The translations under genes and the position numbers were made by a program. The notes under the pieces were generated by a model, which was given only the letters and a program-made list of their open reading frames with translations, was not told the origin of the DNA and ran no database searches. Below, piece by piece: positions 25,101 to 37,883 of a stretch of DNA of 64,000 nucleotides. The first letter of the stretch is position 1. Each line of letters opens with the position of its first letter. Source of the DNA: Stereum hirsutum FP-91666 SS1 (taxonomy: Eukaryota; Basidiomycota; Agaricomycetes; Russulales; Stereaceae); assembly GCF_000264905.1 (NCBI RefSeq), contig NW_006763144.1:1059648-1123647 (forward strand), read 5' to 3'.

Positions 25101-25814
25101 AAGACCTGCCTATTGAAGCTACCAGGCGATACATTGGTTACGGCGGGGTAAGACATGTGTTGATCGAGCTTTTGATTATTGGAGCTCAATGTGGCACGAT
25201 GTTTCGGCAGGTACACCCGGAGCGTTACAAAGAGTTCGCAGCGGCTAGAGGCTCTGCTGAAGGTCATTGTGACGCCGCAAGACCCTGCGGAAGGCTTTAT
25301 TCTGAATTACACACTGCTCATCGGCGATGCTTCGTTCTCCAACTTCCAAAAGGTACGCAGTACTCGGGTTTCCCCTGTCCGTGCTGCAAGACCTTATGAG
25401 ACGGTTCTTCATGTTTCTCTACCTCAGATCCTGGATCTAAAAGGCACCACTCGCGCCGCTCAAAACGACCTCCTAGACTCCTTTGTGACCATCACCTCCA
25501 CTAAGCCTGAACTAGAACAAACCTCCTTCCTCACCTCGCTCGACATGGACCCCCACCCGCAACAATCCCAAATACACGCCTTCAGTCAATTAGGAAATAT
25601 GACCAGCCCAGGAGGCTCTCGAGTCTCGTTGCCTGGCTTATTGGTGAATTCCGGTGAATCGGGGATGGTATCGCCGCCTCCGGGTGCGTTGACGCCGACT
25701 GGGTTGGGACCTGGGAGTGGGGCGGAGACTCCGTTGAGGGGGGAGCAGAAGGTATTCTCAGATTTCAGGAGGTTTGTGAGTTTCGGGTTGAGGAGGGATA
25801 CGGCGCCGCAGTAG
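22156..25814 (+). CDS. VPS53: VPS53, GARP tethering complex subunit
   Basis: Plus-strand exons begin MYRQHHDELPPELILSIQRI; an upstream in-frame ATG at 22138 would add six residues. They continue LSTTDILNSYFPD and IDAVQAQLAKDEMALQDEIA, then the coiled-coil core IREKATESEAIVRNITKDIQ, LDLAKKNLILSMTTLKRMQM, DDYIKDKKYHEITESLAAVK and SFKPYTSVPRIAQLWKRIQE. This is the conserved N-terminal domain of Vps53. The later part includes DVRAFLTSRYVSLLLAEYRR and MLLDALQQTKDFENSMARKF. The final exon carries a Ser/Gly/Pro-rich tail ending LRRDTAPQ. About 15 exons and 870 residues are expected. GARP tethers endosome-derived vesicles at the trans-Golgi; Vps53 works with Vps51, Vps52 and Vps54. Confidence 0.92.
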
Positions 25815-26508
25815 TGTGGACTGTGGCAGCAGGCACGACAGGAGGTAGCAGGATGTTGCTGCATGTAAACGGATTTGGATTCAAATAGATACCCGCTTGG
25901 AATCGCATGAGTAAGTTGCTTGCAAGCTCTGGGCATCGATGAATGCAAGGAAGAATTTTAGATGTGCTACACTCAGCTGCTCGAACGGCCATACACCGCC
26001 AAGTATAATATCGTACAATGTACACTACAGATAGGTCAAACCGCGAAGCCCAAAAATCGAAAAGAAGTAGAAGTGGACTGGAACACTTGCGAAAAGCGAA
26101 GGAGCGTATGGACACATGCACGAGCAACGCAAGGGAATGAGTGTCTCTGGATCAGAGCATCGTCGAAAGCAAATCCATAAATGTGGGGTTGGGTATGAAG
26201 TGAAAATGGTTGATAGATGAAAGAGTAAATCAAAATGCAGAGATACGACAAGAAAAGAACTGTAGGCAGTGTGTGATCACCGACATTAGCAACAACACTG
26301 AACTCGAAAGCGGGACACAAAGATGCAGTAGGAGAAGCAAAAATGAAGGACTTTTGGTCCGTATGGTACAACAAAAACATCTTCGTCCGTGGCCGCAATG
26401 TTCATGAAGAAGATAGCAATTCTCGAAACCTGTTCGAAAGGATGGCATGCAGAGATCATTCGTAGTCCACCCACGGCCGCGTGCTACCGTCATGCGTGGC
26501 AGCCTTCC
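25815..26508. other. intergenic between convergent genes
   Basis: The VPS53 gene ends from the left and the membrane-protein gene ends from the right. AT-rich 3' flanks, no supported coding frame. Confidence 0.45.
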
Positions 26509-29405
26509 TCACCGTCTCCCACTGGGTCTACCCAACCCCGGTGCAAACCTTAGCTGCGGCGACACCTCTTCTCCTTCCTCCTCCTGAATTTGACTCCTTA
26601 CCCTCGCTTGTGGCTGCTCTCTCGCTGACTGCGGCTCCCGTCCCATCCCAGGACTGTACGATACCGGACCAAGCGTCGGCAAACTTTGACCTCGTTCATG
26701 GCCACGACCCAGTGATGAACCGGTAACTGGTGGCAACCTCCTTAGGCTAGCGATGTCCGGTAAAACAGTCGACGACCCCGATGAAACACCCGTAGCTGCC
26801 GTAGACGCTTGACCAGGGCTCCTGCCGAAGGCGATTTGATCTCCGAAGAGTTTCTGCACGATGAATGGTGAGGCATAAGCCCTTTGGGGTAGGGGTGGGT
26901 GAGGCGGGCGATGTGAACCACCCATCCTATCACCTTCCGGCGAAGGTGTGATGTCGTCGGAGTCTGGTTCGGAGTCCTCGTGTCTGAAATGAATATCCGA
27001 TACAGTGGCTGGGATGCTGTCAGTGGGCGAGATGCCAATGTTGGCCGAAGGAGGATGGAGATGGGAGAGGTTGCGAAGAAAAATGTTTCCAGCAGTGTTG
27101 CCTGTGCCGTTGCCGCTGCTAGTGGCGAGACCAGACACGGACGCTCCTGAAGCGGACATCGAACGATGTCGTGCTCGCGGGCGGATGTGTTCTGTCTCGA
27201 CGCGGAGGCTGGGCGGAGTCTGGTCAGATTGCAAAAGAGGCGCAGACTGTGGTGGCTGCACCGCATCCTCTCCAGCTGCAGGCGCTGGTATTCGCGGTAA
27301 GGGTCGAATGGGAAAGACAGGACCCGGCGCCACATTTGAGGTTGGACGACCAACCGGTGAGCCTACGGGTGTAGGGGCTGCTGGAATTGTGGGTAACGGC
27401 GCGGGAAGACTACGATGGTAATCAAACGCAAATCCAAGTGATATAGGCCGATCAGGTGCATAACTGATGGGCCTGTTCGGTGCGTATAGCGAGCTCGATT
27501 GACTGAGGTGGCTCGCCCGGTTCTGCCGCGCAGAGACCGATGACGATGATAACGAGGACGAACGCTGTGCAGGAGATTGATGAATGGAAGGAGAACCAGA
27601 AGAGGAGATGTCGAGGAAGGAAAAGATGGTTTCTGAGTTGTCAGCTTCGTCGGGAACGGGCTGGGAGTGGGCTGGCGAGCTTGCGACGACATTAACGGTG
27701 GGAATGGGAGGTAATGGTGCGATTGGCGGCGGTCCTGCCTGTGAATTTCGAGGAGACAGTGCAACGGTGGGAACAATATGGGTTTTTCGGGGCTCGATAT
27801 TAAGATCTGGTCGGAATGGACTGTGAGATGTTACTTCGGGGAGTAGGTTATCCGCAGGGGCATCAGACAAAAGTGCGCCTAGACTGGAATCGCGCGCATG
27901 CGCGCCTTGCGAGCGTTTCAACGATACCGTCGGGCTGCGCGGAATGGGTTGTACCAAATCCTCCGAGTAGGCCCGCTGTGAGTTTGTCGGAGGTCGGTTG
28001 GTGATCGGGAGCTCAAGCGTGAAGCTTAGACTCGCATGCGCTGGACTCTTGTCCTTTGGCTCGTCGTCGTGGAAGCTCCCCCGCCCGATGTCAAGCACGG
28101 AGCTTGGGTGGGTTGGCGAACGGGACTGTCGAGAGCGAATGGCGCGCCGACGACGTAGGAAAAGAAAGAGAAGTGCACAGGTTACCAAGAACCCGAGGAC
28201 GCACGCGACAACGATGGCTGCGATGGTCCCTCCACCAAGGCCATGAGAGGAAGAGTTCATTCTGGGCAAAAACATCGTGAGCTCAAAGCCTAGGGTGTTT
28301 AAATGGATCCTGGGCGCCCGGAAGTATGATGGCGGTGCTTACGCGGGGATACCAGAAACAGTAGTTACGTTGATGGCACCGACAGCAAGCAAGCCGTCTT
28401 CAGCGTTCGTAATGGTCAGCTGATGTGAGACCGCGGGATTCAGTCCTGTCTTGAAAAAGAGCTGGGTGGCTTCTTTCCATGACGATTTTCCGTTTAAGCT
28501 GTAGACCTCATCATCGAGCTGTACCGTGTAGTTACCCGACCCTATATCACGAAACCCGGATATAGAGACGGCAGAGCCTGTAGGAGATGTAAGGAACAAG
28601 AATGAAAGACATCAGGCCGAGACAAGGTCTCAACGTTAGGCGCATTGCTTTTGCACGGAACGGGAAGCCGTACCACTAAAATTAAAGAACGCTTGATCTC
28701 CTTTATTTGAGGTCGTGTGAAAGGTAGCGTCATCCGATGTGAGGGCGTTTTGTTCGAACGACCATTCGCCGACAAACGAAAGATGGGTGTCTGTTGTAAC
28801 GACATTAGAGACAGTCGAGCTGTGCGAACATCATCAGAAGCCGACTTCGGCGGACTGCGAATCTCATCAAGACAAGGAGCGCGAACGTACTTCGGTGAAC
28901 CTAATGGAACAGAGATGGCAACTCGGTCGATGGCAATCAGGGTGGATGATAAGTTGCTTGGATTGCGAACTATGAGTGTTAGAGTATGGTCTTCGTTGTC
29001 GAGGTCGTCGTAGGACGCGAGTAGAGTCGGATCCAGTGCTGAGAATGTCGATATAGATGAATTTGTTTGGCCGTCGAGGCGTAGATCATAAGTGGCGGAT
29101 GAGGACCGGTTCCCGAAGATTTGGACGCCACTCCCTATTGCACATGTACTTACCGTAACAACATGTGGACCGTGCAAGCATCACTCACCAGTCCAGTTGA
29201 AAGAGAACGCAGCTCCATCGAATGAGGTGAGGTGGAGACTGCTGCCATTACCCTGCGTACCCAACGACGAGGGGAAGCCCGAGTCTGTAAAGTAAGGATT
29301 CCAGCCGGCAGCGAGGTCCGGGATGCCATTGAGCGTGTCGGAGAATGGGAAATAGGATAGATTCGGTGAAGTATCATCTATGACAATCTGGAAGGTTTCA
29401 GCCAT
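26509..29405 (-). CDS. single-pass membrane protein with lectin-like ectodomain
   Basis: The ATG at 29405 begins MAETFQIVIDDTSPNLSYFP with no signal peptide. The outer part carries two beta-rich repeats: FDGAAFSFNWTG-SGVQIFGNRS-ATYDLRLDGQ and FHTT-QAFFNFSGSAVSISGF-YTVQLDDEVY. Both are rich in N-glycosylation sites and resemble the galactose-binding-like ectodomains of many Agaricomycete membrane proteins. After a last splice at about 28262 come GGGTIAAIVVACVLGFLVTC / ALLFLFL, a membrane helix, and a stop-transfer RRRRAIRSRQ. A cytoplasmic tail of more than 500 residues follows, mostly disordered (Pro, Ser) with many SPxH-type segments. The architecture suggests a cell-surface or wall-integrity sensor; ligand and function are unknown. 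About 5 exons. Confidence 0.75.
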
Positions 29406-31919
29406 CCATGAACAATACAAGTCCCTGAGGCGATGGGTACTCAAGGGACAAAAGGATAGGGAAGACCCGTCGATGAGGAGATGGTGGAAGAGGAGAAAGA
29501 AGAGGAGACTGTGCCGAACGTAAAAAGGTCGCTGGGTAATGTGAAATCATAAGGGCAGCATGGGGTTAGCGAGAATAGGCGCCACGAATAGTGTCACACA
29601 ACGAGGCGAATTCGGGTCAGAATCGGGAGACCTCGAGGGGGAAAGCCTGGAAAAACACGGAATCCTTCGATGCAGATCTGAGACAACTCTCACCCACATC
29701 ATCAGCGGGAGGCGTTCATTTGTTACTCTTCATCGAAGTTGCCGCGGTTGGCTGGACCAGTCCTGTTGAGGAACGAGATCCAGTTGAGCGGGCAACGCTT
29801 GCTTCTTTCTACTATCTTATCTCCGCCGTGGCCACAGCCGAAGGGCCTCATCATCCTTAAATCGCTACCAATCGTAACGGGCCACCGTCCTTCAGTGCAG
29901 ACCTTTCGTTTCACTCGGACTACATTGTTCTGTGCTATACTGTGCTTGCATCTCGGCCGCCGCTGAATATGCACGGCTATGAACCCCTGGTCAACTTCCA
30001 AGCATCGAGTTTGAGCATGTGTATCGAGCTTGAGAAGTCTATACCGGCGACTGTCGTTCTGCGAGTCTACGTAGTCGCATCTACCTCTGCCATCATACTC
30101 CCACCTGCTCCTCCAAGTGGTGTTTTTAGTGCACGCCACTATCGATTGCACAGCCAACAAAGAAGACTGGTCATATTCTTGTACATGTTACTTTATACAA
30201 TCTTGATCTCGAGGGCTCCGACATTTCCAAGTTGGTTCCATACGTGCACTATCCATGTTCCTTACACTTGGTCGACAATCCCGCCCAGGACTAGTATCAA
30301 AACTGACTCCATCAAAGGTTATGAGACAATTCTTGATGTTCAGTGCCTCTTCAGGTACGTATGTATGTCTCATTACCCTCCTTTAGTTGGCAGCTACCAT
30401 ATTTCTTTCTTGTGTCAGGGCATATCCGTTTGACTCGGGCGGGTGACATCCCAGCGCCTCACTAGGACTAGTACCGTTTGGTGCACGAAACCGTCTTGAT
30501 ACACTGAGCAAAGTGCCCTGGTCGCGCTCCGACAAGCGTCTTTCTGCTGTGGCAAAGATTGTCCGCCTGATGATGGTTGCGGAGTGCCCATTCTCGCTCA
30601 ACACCGAGTCCGTTTGCGGTCCGTGATGTGTCGGATATGATCACTACCTTTCGGGACGCAGGAAATACGCTTCGTGATGTCGAGCGATATTTCTGTGAGT
30701 CGGCAAAAGTCTGTTGACCGGTCGGCCGCTCTCGCTTCATGTATCCTTTGTATGGTGACATTTTTTCACTACATGCCGGGTCAGATTTTTGATGTTCCAC
30801 CAGCCTTTACTTCATTCCGTAGACTATTCCCACCACTCACTTCACCGAGGGGATGAAACACGCATCTATCTTTCTCTCACTTGTGGTATGTCTTCTCCTC
30901 ATCATGTCTCCAAATTGCTCCCGCTCTTTACAGACACAGAAGGCCACACCGTTAGCTGGAAGGAAAGTGGCACCGTGATGGTCGGCAATAAACACTCTGC
31001 ATATGGTGAAGTAAGTACCTTTTGAATCCATCTGGGTGCGCTGGCCTGTGGATAATAAAGCTCGAAAAATGTTACATAAGGAGATGTTGCTGTGGTGAAC
31101 AACACTGAACTGACGCCCGGAGGAAGTAGCGGACCAGAAGTTTCTCTACATCAAGCTCCCGCTCGAAGTTCACGTCTCGAGTTTCCACTTCTTCCATCTC
31201 GACTTTTCAAAGCTTCAAGCGGGCTATTCGTGTTTCAGGTAACTTCCTCAGTGAACGATATGCTTCCAACTGCTTCCAAGCGGCTCGGAGCAGAGATCGC
31301 CGTAGGCTGCATAATGATATAGAACAGCTGCGTAAAGGTCCAAGAAATAGAACTCAGCACATGCGTATACAGTGCTACCGTGCTTCTCTCCCCTATCCCC
31401 ATCAATCGTCTCGACACGGGTTCCTAACTCCGCAATTTTTTTTTCTTTCATTTCTTTCTTGCGCATCAGAGCGGCAACGGTTGATAAATACGAACGGGTT
31501 CAACGGGTGGATTTGCTGGAACATTGACAGATTGCGATGATATCATAGCTGTAGGCTTAAGATCCTCAGCAAGGAACAGAGCGTTGATCGCACTGCGTCT
31601 CGTTTCACCGCTACAATCGTTCAGTCGTGCCCACGAAATTCCGGAGGAATCCCGGATACAGAGTCCCTTTTATTGGTAGAGATCTCGTGGCTTCATTCGA
31701 GGATATAGTCAGGTACCGTGACTCATTTGAGGGTGGTCTTGATAAAGCTGATAAACTACCGCGCTCGTATAGAAGGATTCAGAAGACTGAGTGCTCGTGT
31801 GCACCGTTTGGCCGCTGCGTTCGATGACGACGATAGGTATTCGAGATGCCGAACAAATGGGGCATCACATTTTCCTGCACGCGTACGCTACCCATCATTT
31901 GACAGCATGATCATGAGGA
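29406..31919. other. 2.5-kb region without a supported gene
   Basis: No exon chain with recognisable protein was found. A plus-strand stretch at 30854-31255 (MKHASIFLSLVV start, then frames with TEGHTVSWKESGTVMVGNKH) could be stitched into a short secreted-type protein only by using weak donors, so it is not called. The right end includes the promoter of the first phosphatase gene. Confidence 0.4.
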
Positions 31920-31926
31920 TATAAAT
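31920..31926 (+). promoter_or_regulatory. TATA box of phosphatase gene 1
   Basis: TATAAAT lies 110 bp upstream of the ATG at 32030. Confidence 0.4.
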
Positions 31927-32029
31927 GTAGAAGTTCAACACGTCCCGCGAGTCGTGCGTCGCCCCAAGCCTTCGCCCTCAAAGTCGATAGAGGCCGTCTA
32001 GTACGACACGACCATTCGCGACCGACACT

Positions 32030-34250
32030 ATGTTCCAGTTCACGCGTCTCGTCTTCGTCGCTGCGACTGCTATTCATCTAGCCGGAGCGTATAACGTTCC
32101 TCGTGCTAGCCTATCGTCTTATGCGGGCGCGTCGACGTCGTTTGCATACCTTCCCAATGCTACGATCACTATTCCCGACCCAAATTACCCTTACGCGAGC
32201 GTGGTTGGCCACGCTGGGCCTACGCCGAGTAAGCGCGACCCTTCTTGTCCTCTTTGACGCGTCGCTTTGACCTGGCTGAACGCGTTGTTCTGTAGCGGGA
32301 GATGAGGCCGAGGCCATCGCGACCGCAACTGCTCTCGCAAAAGTCGACAGCATATTCCCCCTCACACGCCCAGACACGGAAGACCACAAGGGCACAACAT
32401 TCAACGTCGAACGGAGCTGGGGAAACCTCTCTCCGATGTGGTCTCTCGATGCCGGCACTTTTGGCCTCAACGAGTCTTCTGCGGTGATTCCAGAGGGTTG
32501 TTCGCTTACCCAGGCACATCTCATTCACCGACATGGCGCTCGTTATCCAACGACTGGTGCTGCTCCCGCGCAGTTCGCTGCCGCTTTACAGAATGCTACG
32601 GCCACTGTTAACGTTACCGGTCCCCTTGAGTTCTTGAGCACTTGGACTTATAAGCTTGGCGGTGAGCTCCTGACACCGTTTGGTCGCGAGGAATTGTGAG
32701 GTTGCTTGTGTCTATGCCCTGTACATATCTTGACAGATTTCTGTGGGCAATAGGTATTCTTTGGGAGTTGGGTTCAGAGTCAGATATGGCGAGTTACTGA
32801 AGGGATTTAATGACTTCCCTGTATGGAGGACTACTTCGGAAGGTATGTAGGCGCCTTACCTTTACTCGATCGCACTTTTGCTGACATTTCTTTCTCACTG
32901 GCAGCCCGCATGGTAGATTCCGCGTATGTTTATTTTATTCTCCATCTAGATGTAACTTTGTTCACAAACTGACTGCTCTCACGTCCAGTTTGCAATTTAC
33001 AGCAGGCTTTTTCGGTGTCCAGGCTTACCAGGACAGCTATCATGAAGTGATCGAGATTGAAGATACCGGCTTCAACAGTACTCTGGCTTCTTGGAATGCA
33101 TGCGACAACGCAAACAATGATGTTGCCAATTACGGATTCGATCAGGCAGATAAATGGGCTGATATCTACACGGCTCCTATCATCGAGAGACTCTCGCAGT
33201 ACATCACCGGCTTCAACTTGACCTCCTCCTACATCACCGGCATGCAAGAGACCTGTGCGTACGAGGTAAGAGCGGATATTCAACAATGGAGTTTATCTGT
33301 ATGCTGCTCTTTCTAACATCGTACACGTAGACTGTTGCCCTTGGCTACTCAAGCTTCTGCTCCGTCTTTACGGAGGAAGAGTGGAAGCAATTCGAGTACT
33401 ATTTGGGTGCGTGATCTCCGAAGGTGCACTCATCGCTCTCTCCTCTAATCTGAGTCCCTTAGACTTGCAATTCTGGTACGTCTATGGCCCGGGAAACCCT
33501 GCAGTGGCTGCCCAGGGCGTTGGTTGGCTTCAAGAGCTTGTCTCTCGCTTGACTCAAACACGTATCACCACATTTGCCACCTCGGTCAACGAGACGATCG
33601 TCTCGTCGAACGTGTGAGTTTGAGGTTATAGATTCTCAGGAAATACTGTCCTACTTACTCCTGGTTTTGCACAGTACTTTCCCTCTGTACCAGCCCATCT
33701 TTGTTGATGCCTCTCACGACACCAGTATGTCTCATCTGTATGACCACTATCGTCTGATGTTGGCTGATCGTCGTGTCCCATCAGTCATCAGCGCGATTCT
33801 CACTGCGATGAACCTGACCTACTTCTCTGCACCCGGCCCGCTTCCAACGGACCATATCCAGGATGGGCAGGTCAGCATCCCACTTTTTCGTTCATTCCGT
33901 GACCGCTCACTGCCACAATACAGACATGGATAACCCCGACCTTTTCACCCTTCGCCGCCAACATGGTCGGCCAAGTCCTCTCCTGCCCCGCCTCCGACAC
34001 CCCGACCCACATCCGTTTCGTCCTCAACGACGCCGTCGTCCCGCTCGCCGGTATCCAAGGCTGCGACACCGGCGACAAGGACGGTCTCTGTGAATTGGAC
34101 AAGTTCCTTAGTGGGCTCCAAGCACGGATCGACGAGATTGATTATCAGTTTGATTGCTTTGCGAATTACACGGTTCCGGACCCGGACACTATCACGGATG
34201 GGAGGTATCCGGACGCGTTGAAGAACTCGACGACGAGTGCGCGTAGATGA
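32030..34250 (+). CDS. secreted histidine acid phosphatase (phytase-like), copy 1
   Basis: MFQFTRLVFVAATAIHLAGA is a signal peptide. The histidine-phosphatase motif RHGARYP (in LTQAHLIHRHGARYPTTG, near residue 150) supplies the catalytic His that becomes phosphorylated. The distal HD proton-donor motif is FVDASHDT, near the C-terminal third. Other family segments are SPMWSLDAGTFGLNESS, GPLEFLSTWTYKLGGELLTP, QFTAGFFGVQAYQDSYHEVI, QETCAYETVALGYSSFC and TEEEWKQFEYYLDLQFWY. The C-terminus is DGRYPDALKNSTTSARR. It has several N-glycosylation sites and paired cysteines, about 560 residues, and about eight short introns. Substrates of the family are phosphate monoesters, including phytate; the exact one is not shown. 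A close paralog lies inverted at 39296-41519. Confidence 0.92.
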
Positions 34251-34834
34251 GGGGACTAACACGATGGGATGGAGCTTGAGCGGAGAAAATATACGATTAC
34301 TTATGATGCTGTATCCAGAGCCTAAGGTCATTGTTGTTCGTGAACATTTGCCAAAACACTACCTTTCTAAAACGCAGCCGGCGGATTGGCCAGGTAGTAA
34401 GGATCCCCACAATCGGACACTAAATGGTCTCTGTCAACTGCACGTATCGAGTGAAGGAGCGAAGTATCCTTCTGTAGCATGGAAAGTCAGATTTTACATT
34501 GATTCTATGGCTAACCCCCTGTAAACATTCAAGGGCAGGCCCAGCTCCACCCCTTTCTGGGTCCTGAGCGTTATACAACCCACACAAAGAAAGAAAAAAT
34601 ACAGGAAACAGATTGGTGTTGGTAGCTAGTGGTTATGTATGTGGTTACGTGGTGGCTTCGAGGCATGGATGACAGCGACGAGACGGATAGGAGGTTGACG
34701 GACATACAGGGCGTAGAGTGCTTGGGCCTAGAATGTAAATAATGATACATACCCTTACAGTGTAACAGTGGGATGTGATGGTCGTTTGAACAATGAGACG
34801 TAGGCGATTCCTCTGGAAATTTGTGTTTGAGTCC
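34251..34834. other. intergenic between convergent phosphatase and GSH1 genes
   Basis: Holds the 3' ends of both genes; no supported coding frame. Confidence 0.45.
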
Positions 34835-37800
34835 CTAGTATTTCTCGAGGGAGCCCTGGTCAGCTTCGCCCCCTTTGTAGTCTGAGGGCAGGACATCGGG
34901 TGCAGATCGAACACCTCGTTCGCTATTGAATGGATTAAAAGTAGGCGATCAGTACACATCAAGGGCATATAGATAGAAAGCCGGATAGGGTACTTACATC
35001 TCGTCCAGGGCAACCATGAGATCGTAGTTAATCTCCTGGCTCACCACCGAGTCAAACTTATACGCAGGGTGGGACCTCACGAACTCCCTTAGCCACGTCG
35101 CCGGCGTCTTCAGTGAACCTACGCGCAAAAAATAGATTCTCTATGAGCTATCGTCCCGAGAAAGTAGAGCCGTGTTCTTACCGTTCGCCCTAGAACGGAT
35201 GAGATTCAAATAGGAAGCAAACTTCTCCCGTTCAGGCTCCTGCACGTCCAGAGTCCCGAGGAACTCCTCCACCAGAGGAATCAATCCAGGGAACGAGTCA
35301 CCCTGAAAGAATCGAAAATCAATGATCGCCATTAGTGAGTATCAGACGGTCAAGAACGAGGGAGGCAATGGTAATGGGGGTACAAACCTTTCCATTCATA
35401 ATCTCATTCATGGTCATCTCCTCATACTCCGCCTCCACAGATCCGTTCGGAAGGCCTTCCTCAGGCGGTGGGATCGGCGGGAAACAATTCCTCAAGTGAC
35501 GCTCTTTCTTTCCGGTTCCATTTCCATTTCCATGCACATGTCCGTTTATACCATTAACACCGTCGATGGGGGTCACATTGCCTGAGGACGAAGCAGTGGA
35601 TGCTCTGGAAGACGCAGGGGGGAAGATAGACTTTCGGAAGAAGAACTTGGACGAGTGTGCGGCGTCGCGGATCTGCGCCCTGTGCATGTTCTCGTCCACC
35701 TAAAAGTGTCCATAGTAATGCAAACACCGCGAAGAGAAACATGAGTTTCCAGGGTTCATTCAAAGAGCAAATCTTGGGACGGACCTTAGATATAGGAATG
35801 TAGAAATTGAGATTCTGGCTCATAATGGCACGTGAGAGCAGAACGATGAATACCGCAAAGGCGGCATTCTCAAAGTCAGTGAGTTGCACTTCCATGGTAC
35901 GGAACTCGACACGCCAGCCGATGGGAGAATTGGGCGGAGGTGGTTTGAAACGGAGGGTTTGCCAGTTGGTGGATTGGATGTTCTGAAAAGGGATAACGCC
36001 AATCGATAATGATGTTGATTTACGCCGGTAAGTAAGAAATGACAGATGGTGGAGCGGAGGGGGGTCTAACCTCAAAATGATCGGTGCTCTCGTTATCGTC
36101 GAGGTCGATCATTTCGGAGAAGATGACGATAGGGTCACGGATGAATAAGTGGGATATGTGCTTGGACAGACGATCGTCAAGACCTGAGTGAACAATACGC
36201 AGAATTTAGCCAAAAAAAACACAACTTGAAGTAGCAAGCCAGAGTACTCACCGTGCTTTCGCAGACGGTCATAGATACATGAATCGTAAGGTGCATCGGT
36301 GTCGTTGTATTCAGGTCGGTTCATCCACTCCTCTGAGATGTACAGATCCACACTGTCGTAACGAGACTTGGGAATCCTGAACTTATTCTCCTTCAAGGGC
36401 TAAAACCATCATAACATACACACTATCAGCCGTCAATACGAATACTTGCGGACGGACATGGTGCAGGATTAAGGTGAATGAAGACACGTAGAATCACACG
36501 CACCTTGAGACCGCGCTCCTCTTCTGTTCTATCGTCCACTGATCCTGCGATGACATTCCAGCGACAATCGACGTCAGCGATATACCCGCGCCACAAAGGA
36601 CTCGCTGCAGTCAAGGCGAGCTGCAAGACAGATATGATGGTGAACGAAAGCAAAATAAAAAGGGCTCAGGTCATTGAATGATGACGAAAGTGTGATGTAA
36701 CGCGATGGTTCACCATGATAGGTCCGATTGGGACGAGGGCGTCATACATTCGTCTTGCGTCTTGGACGTTGCAGGATTGGAAGGTCAGTTGTAGGCAGCA
36801 GCAACCCATGCCGAAGCCCATGGCATCCATGTATATATGGTCGTTCAAAGCAGCGCCATTTCTTGCCTCTGAACGCACCGGTGCCTATCAGCAATAGCAT
36901 GAACGAAGAGGGGCGACAAGGCATACCGGGATCTTCGGGATATATATTACGCTGCCACGGAATAGTGGGGTCCACGAATGGTCGGGGTGTACGCTCATCT
37001 ATGAATAACGGAAGGTTTATAGCAACCTTTGATCCTCTTCGCGTCCGGATGTTTGCCGTTAACGTTCTAAGTGGGTGTGAAGTGGGCCACACGTGAGATT
37101 GCAGACAACGCCACACACGGATCATGAAGAGTTTGAGGCTACTGACGGGAATCGTACGTGAGGATTAGTGATCTCCTCCGGTAGGAATAGGCTGTGACTA
37201 GACGTCGCATCGGCAGGATCGCATGGTGGTTCGGTGAAGACTCCAGGGACGCCCAAACGAGGGAACGAAGTGAATGTGATAGGGATCTCATTGGGCTTCA
37301 GGTGTTTGCGAGCAAGATTTCGTCTGGAAGGCCATTGTAAAAAGCTCAAGATAGGTGCGGCTGAGACTGACTCTCACCTGTATCGCATGTTGGACTCTAC
37401 CGAAAGGAGATCACGAATGGAACCAGTGTAGGGTGAGCCGGGGGTAGACTCGAGCATGTACCGGCCATATTCCGGATGAAATGTAGGGACAGAGACTCTG
37501 AGAAATATTAGGTAGACAAAGTGCTGAAAAAAAACAGACATACGAGCTATCGGTATTCGCATCTATTTCACTAGTCAACGGCTGTAGCTTGGCAAGGATC
37601 TCAGTCTGCCGGAGAGACAATACAGCATTCTTGTTCTCCTCATCGAGAGAGATGACCATGTATTCAATCTACACACGACATTCGACATCATTCTGATTGG
37701 TGGAGATGCAATCTAAATCCGAGAAGAGCGCACCTCATCGCCCCAGAGCAGTTCATCCCCTTGCCGATCCTTGAGACGGTCCCAAATATTTAAAAACTGA

Positions 37801-37883
37801 GTGATACCATGTTGCCTGACATGGTCTGCGTATTGTTTCGCATCCGCCCAGGGAAGAGGTGTGCCGAGTGACAAGAGGCCCAT
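34835..37883 (-). CDS. GSH1: glutamate-cysteine ligase catalytic subunit
   Basis: The ATG at 37883 gives [31 protein letters not shown], the conserved start of eukaryotic GCS. There follow [59 protein letters not shown], the central [22 protein letters not shown] (catalytic-region signature), [70 protein letters not shown] and a C-terminal [20 protein letters not shown] species-type linker with Asn/Gly repeats ([15 protein letters not shown]) is inserted in the last third. The final residues are QGSLEKY. It makes gamma-glutamylcysteine, the first and rate-limiting step of glutathione synthesis, in the cytosol. More than a dozen short introns. It lies between the two inverted phosphatase paralogs. 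Confidence 0.95.

Noticed and set aside
30854..31322. Possible small secreted protein (MKHASIFLSLVV...)
   Set aside because: Joining the frames needs weak, non-consensus donors at two places and the signal peptide would be very short; no family resemblance.
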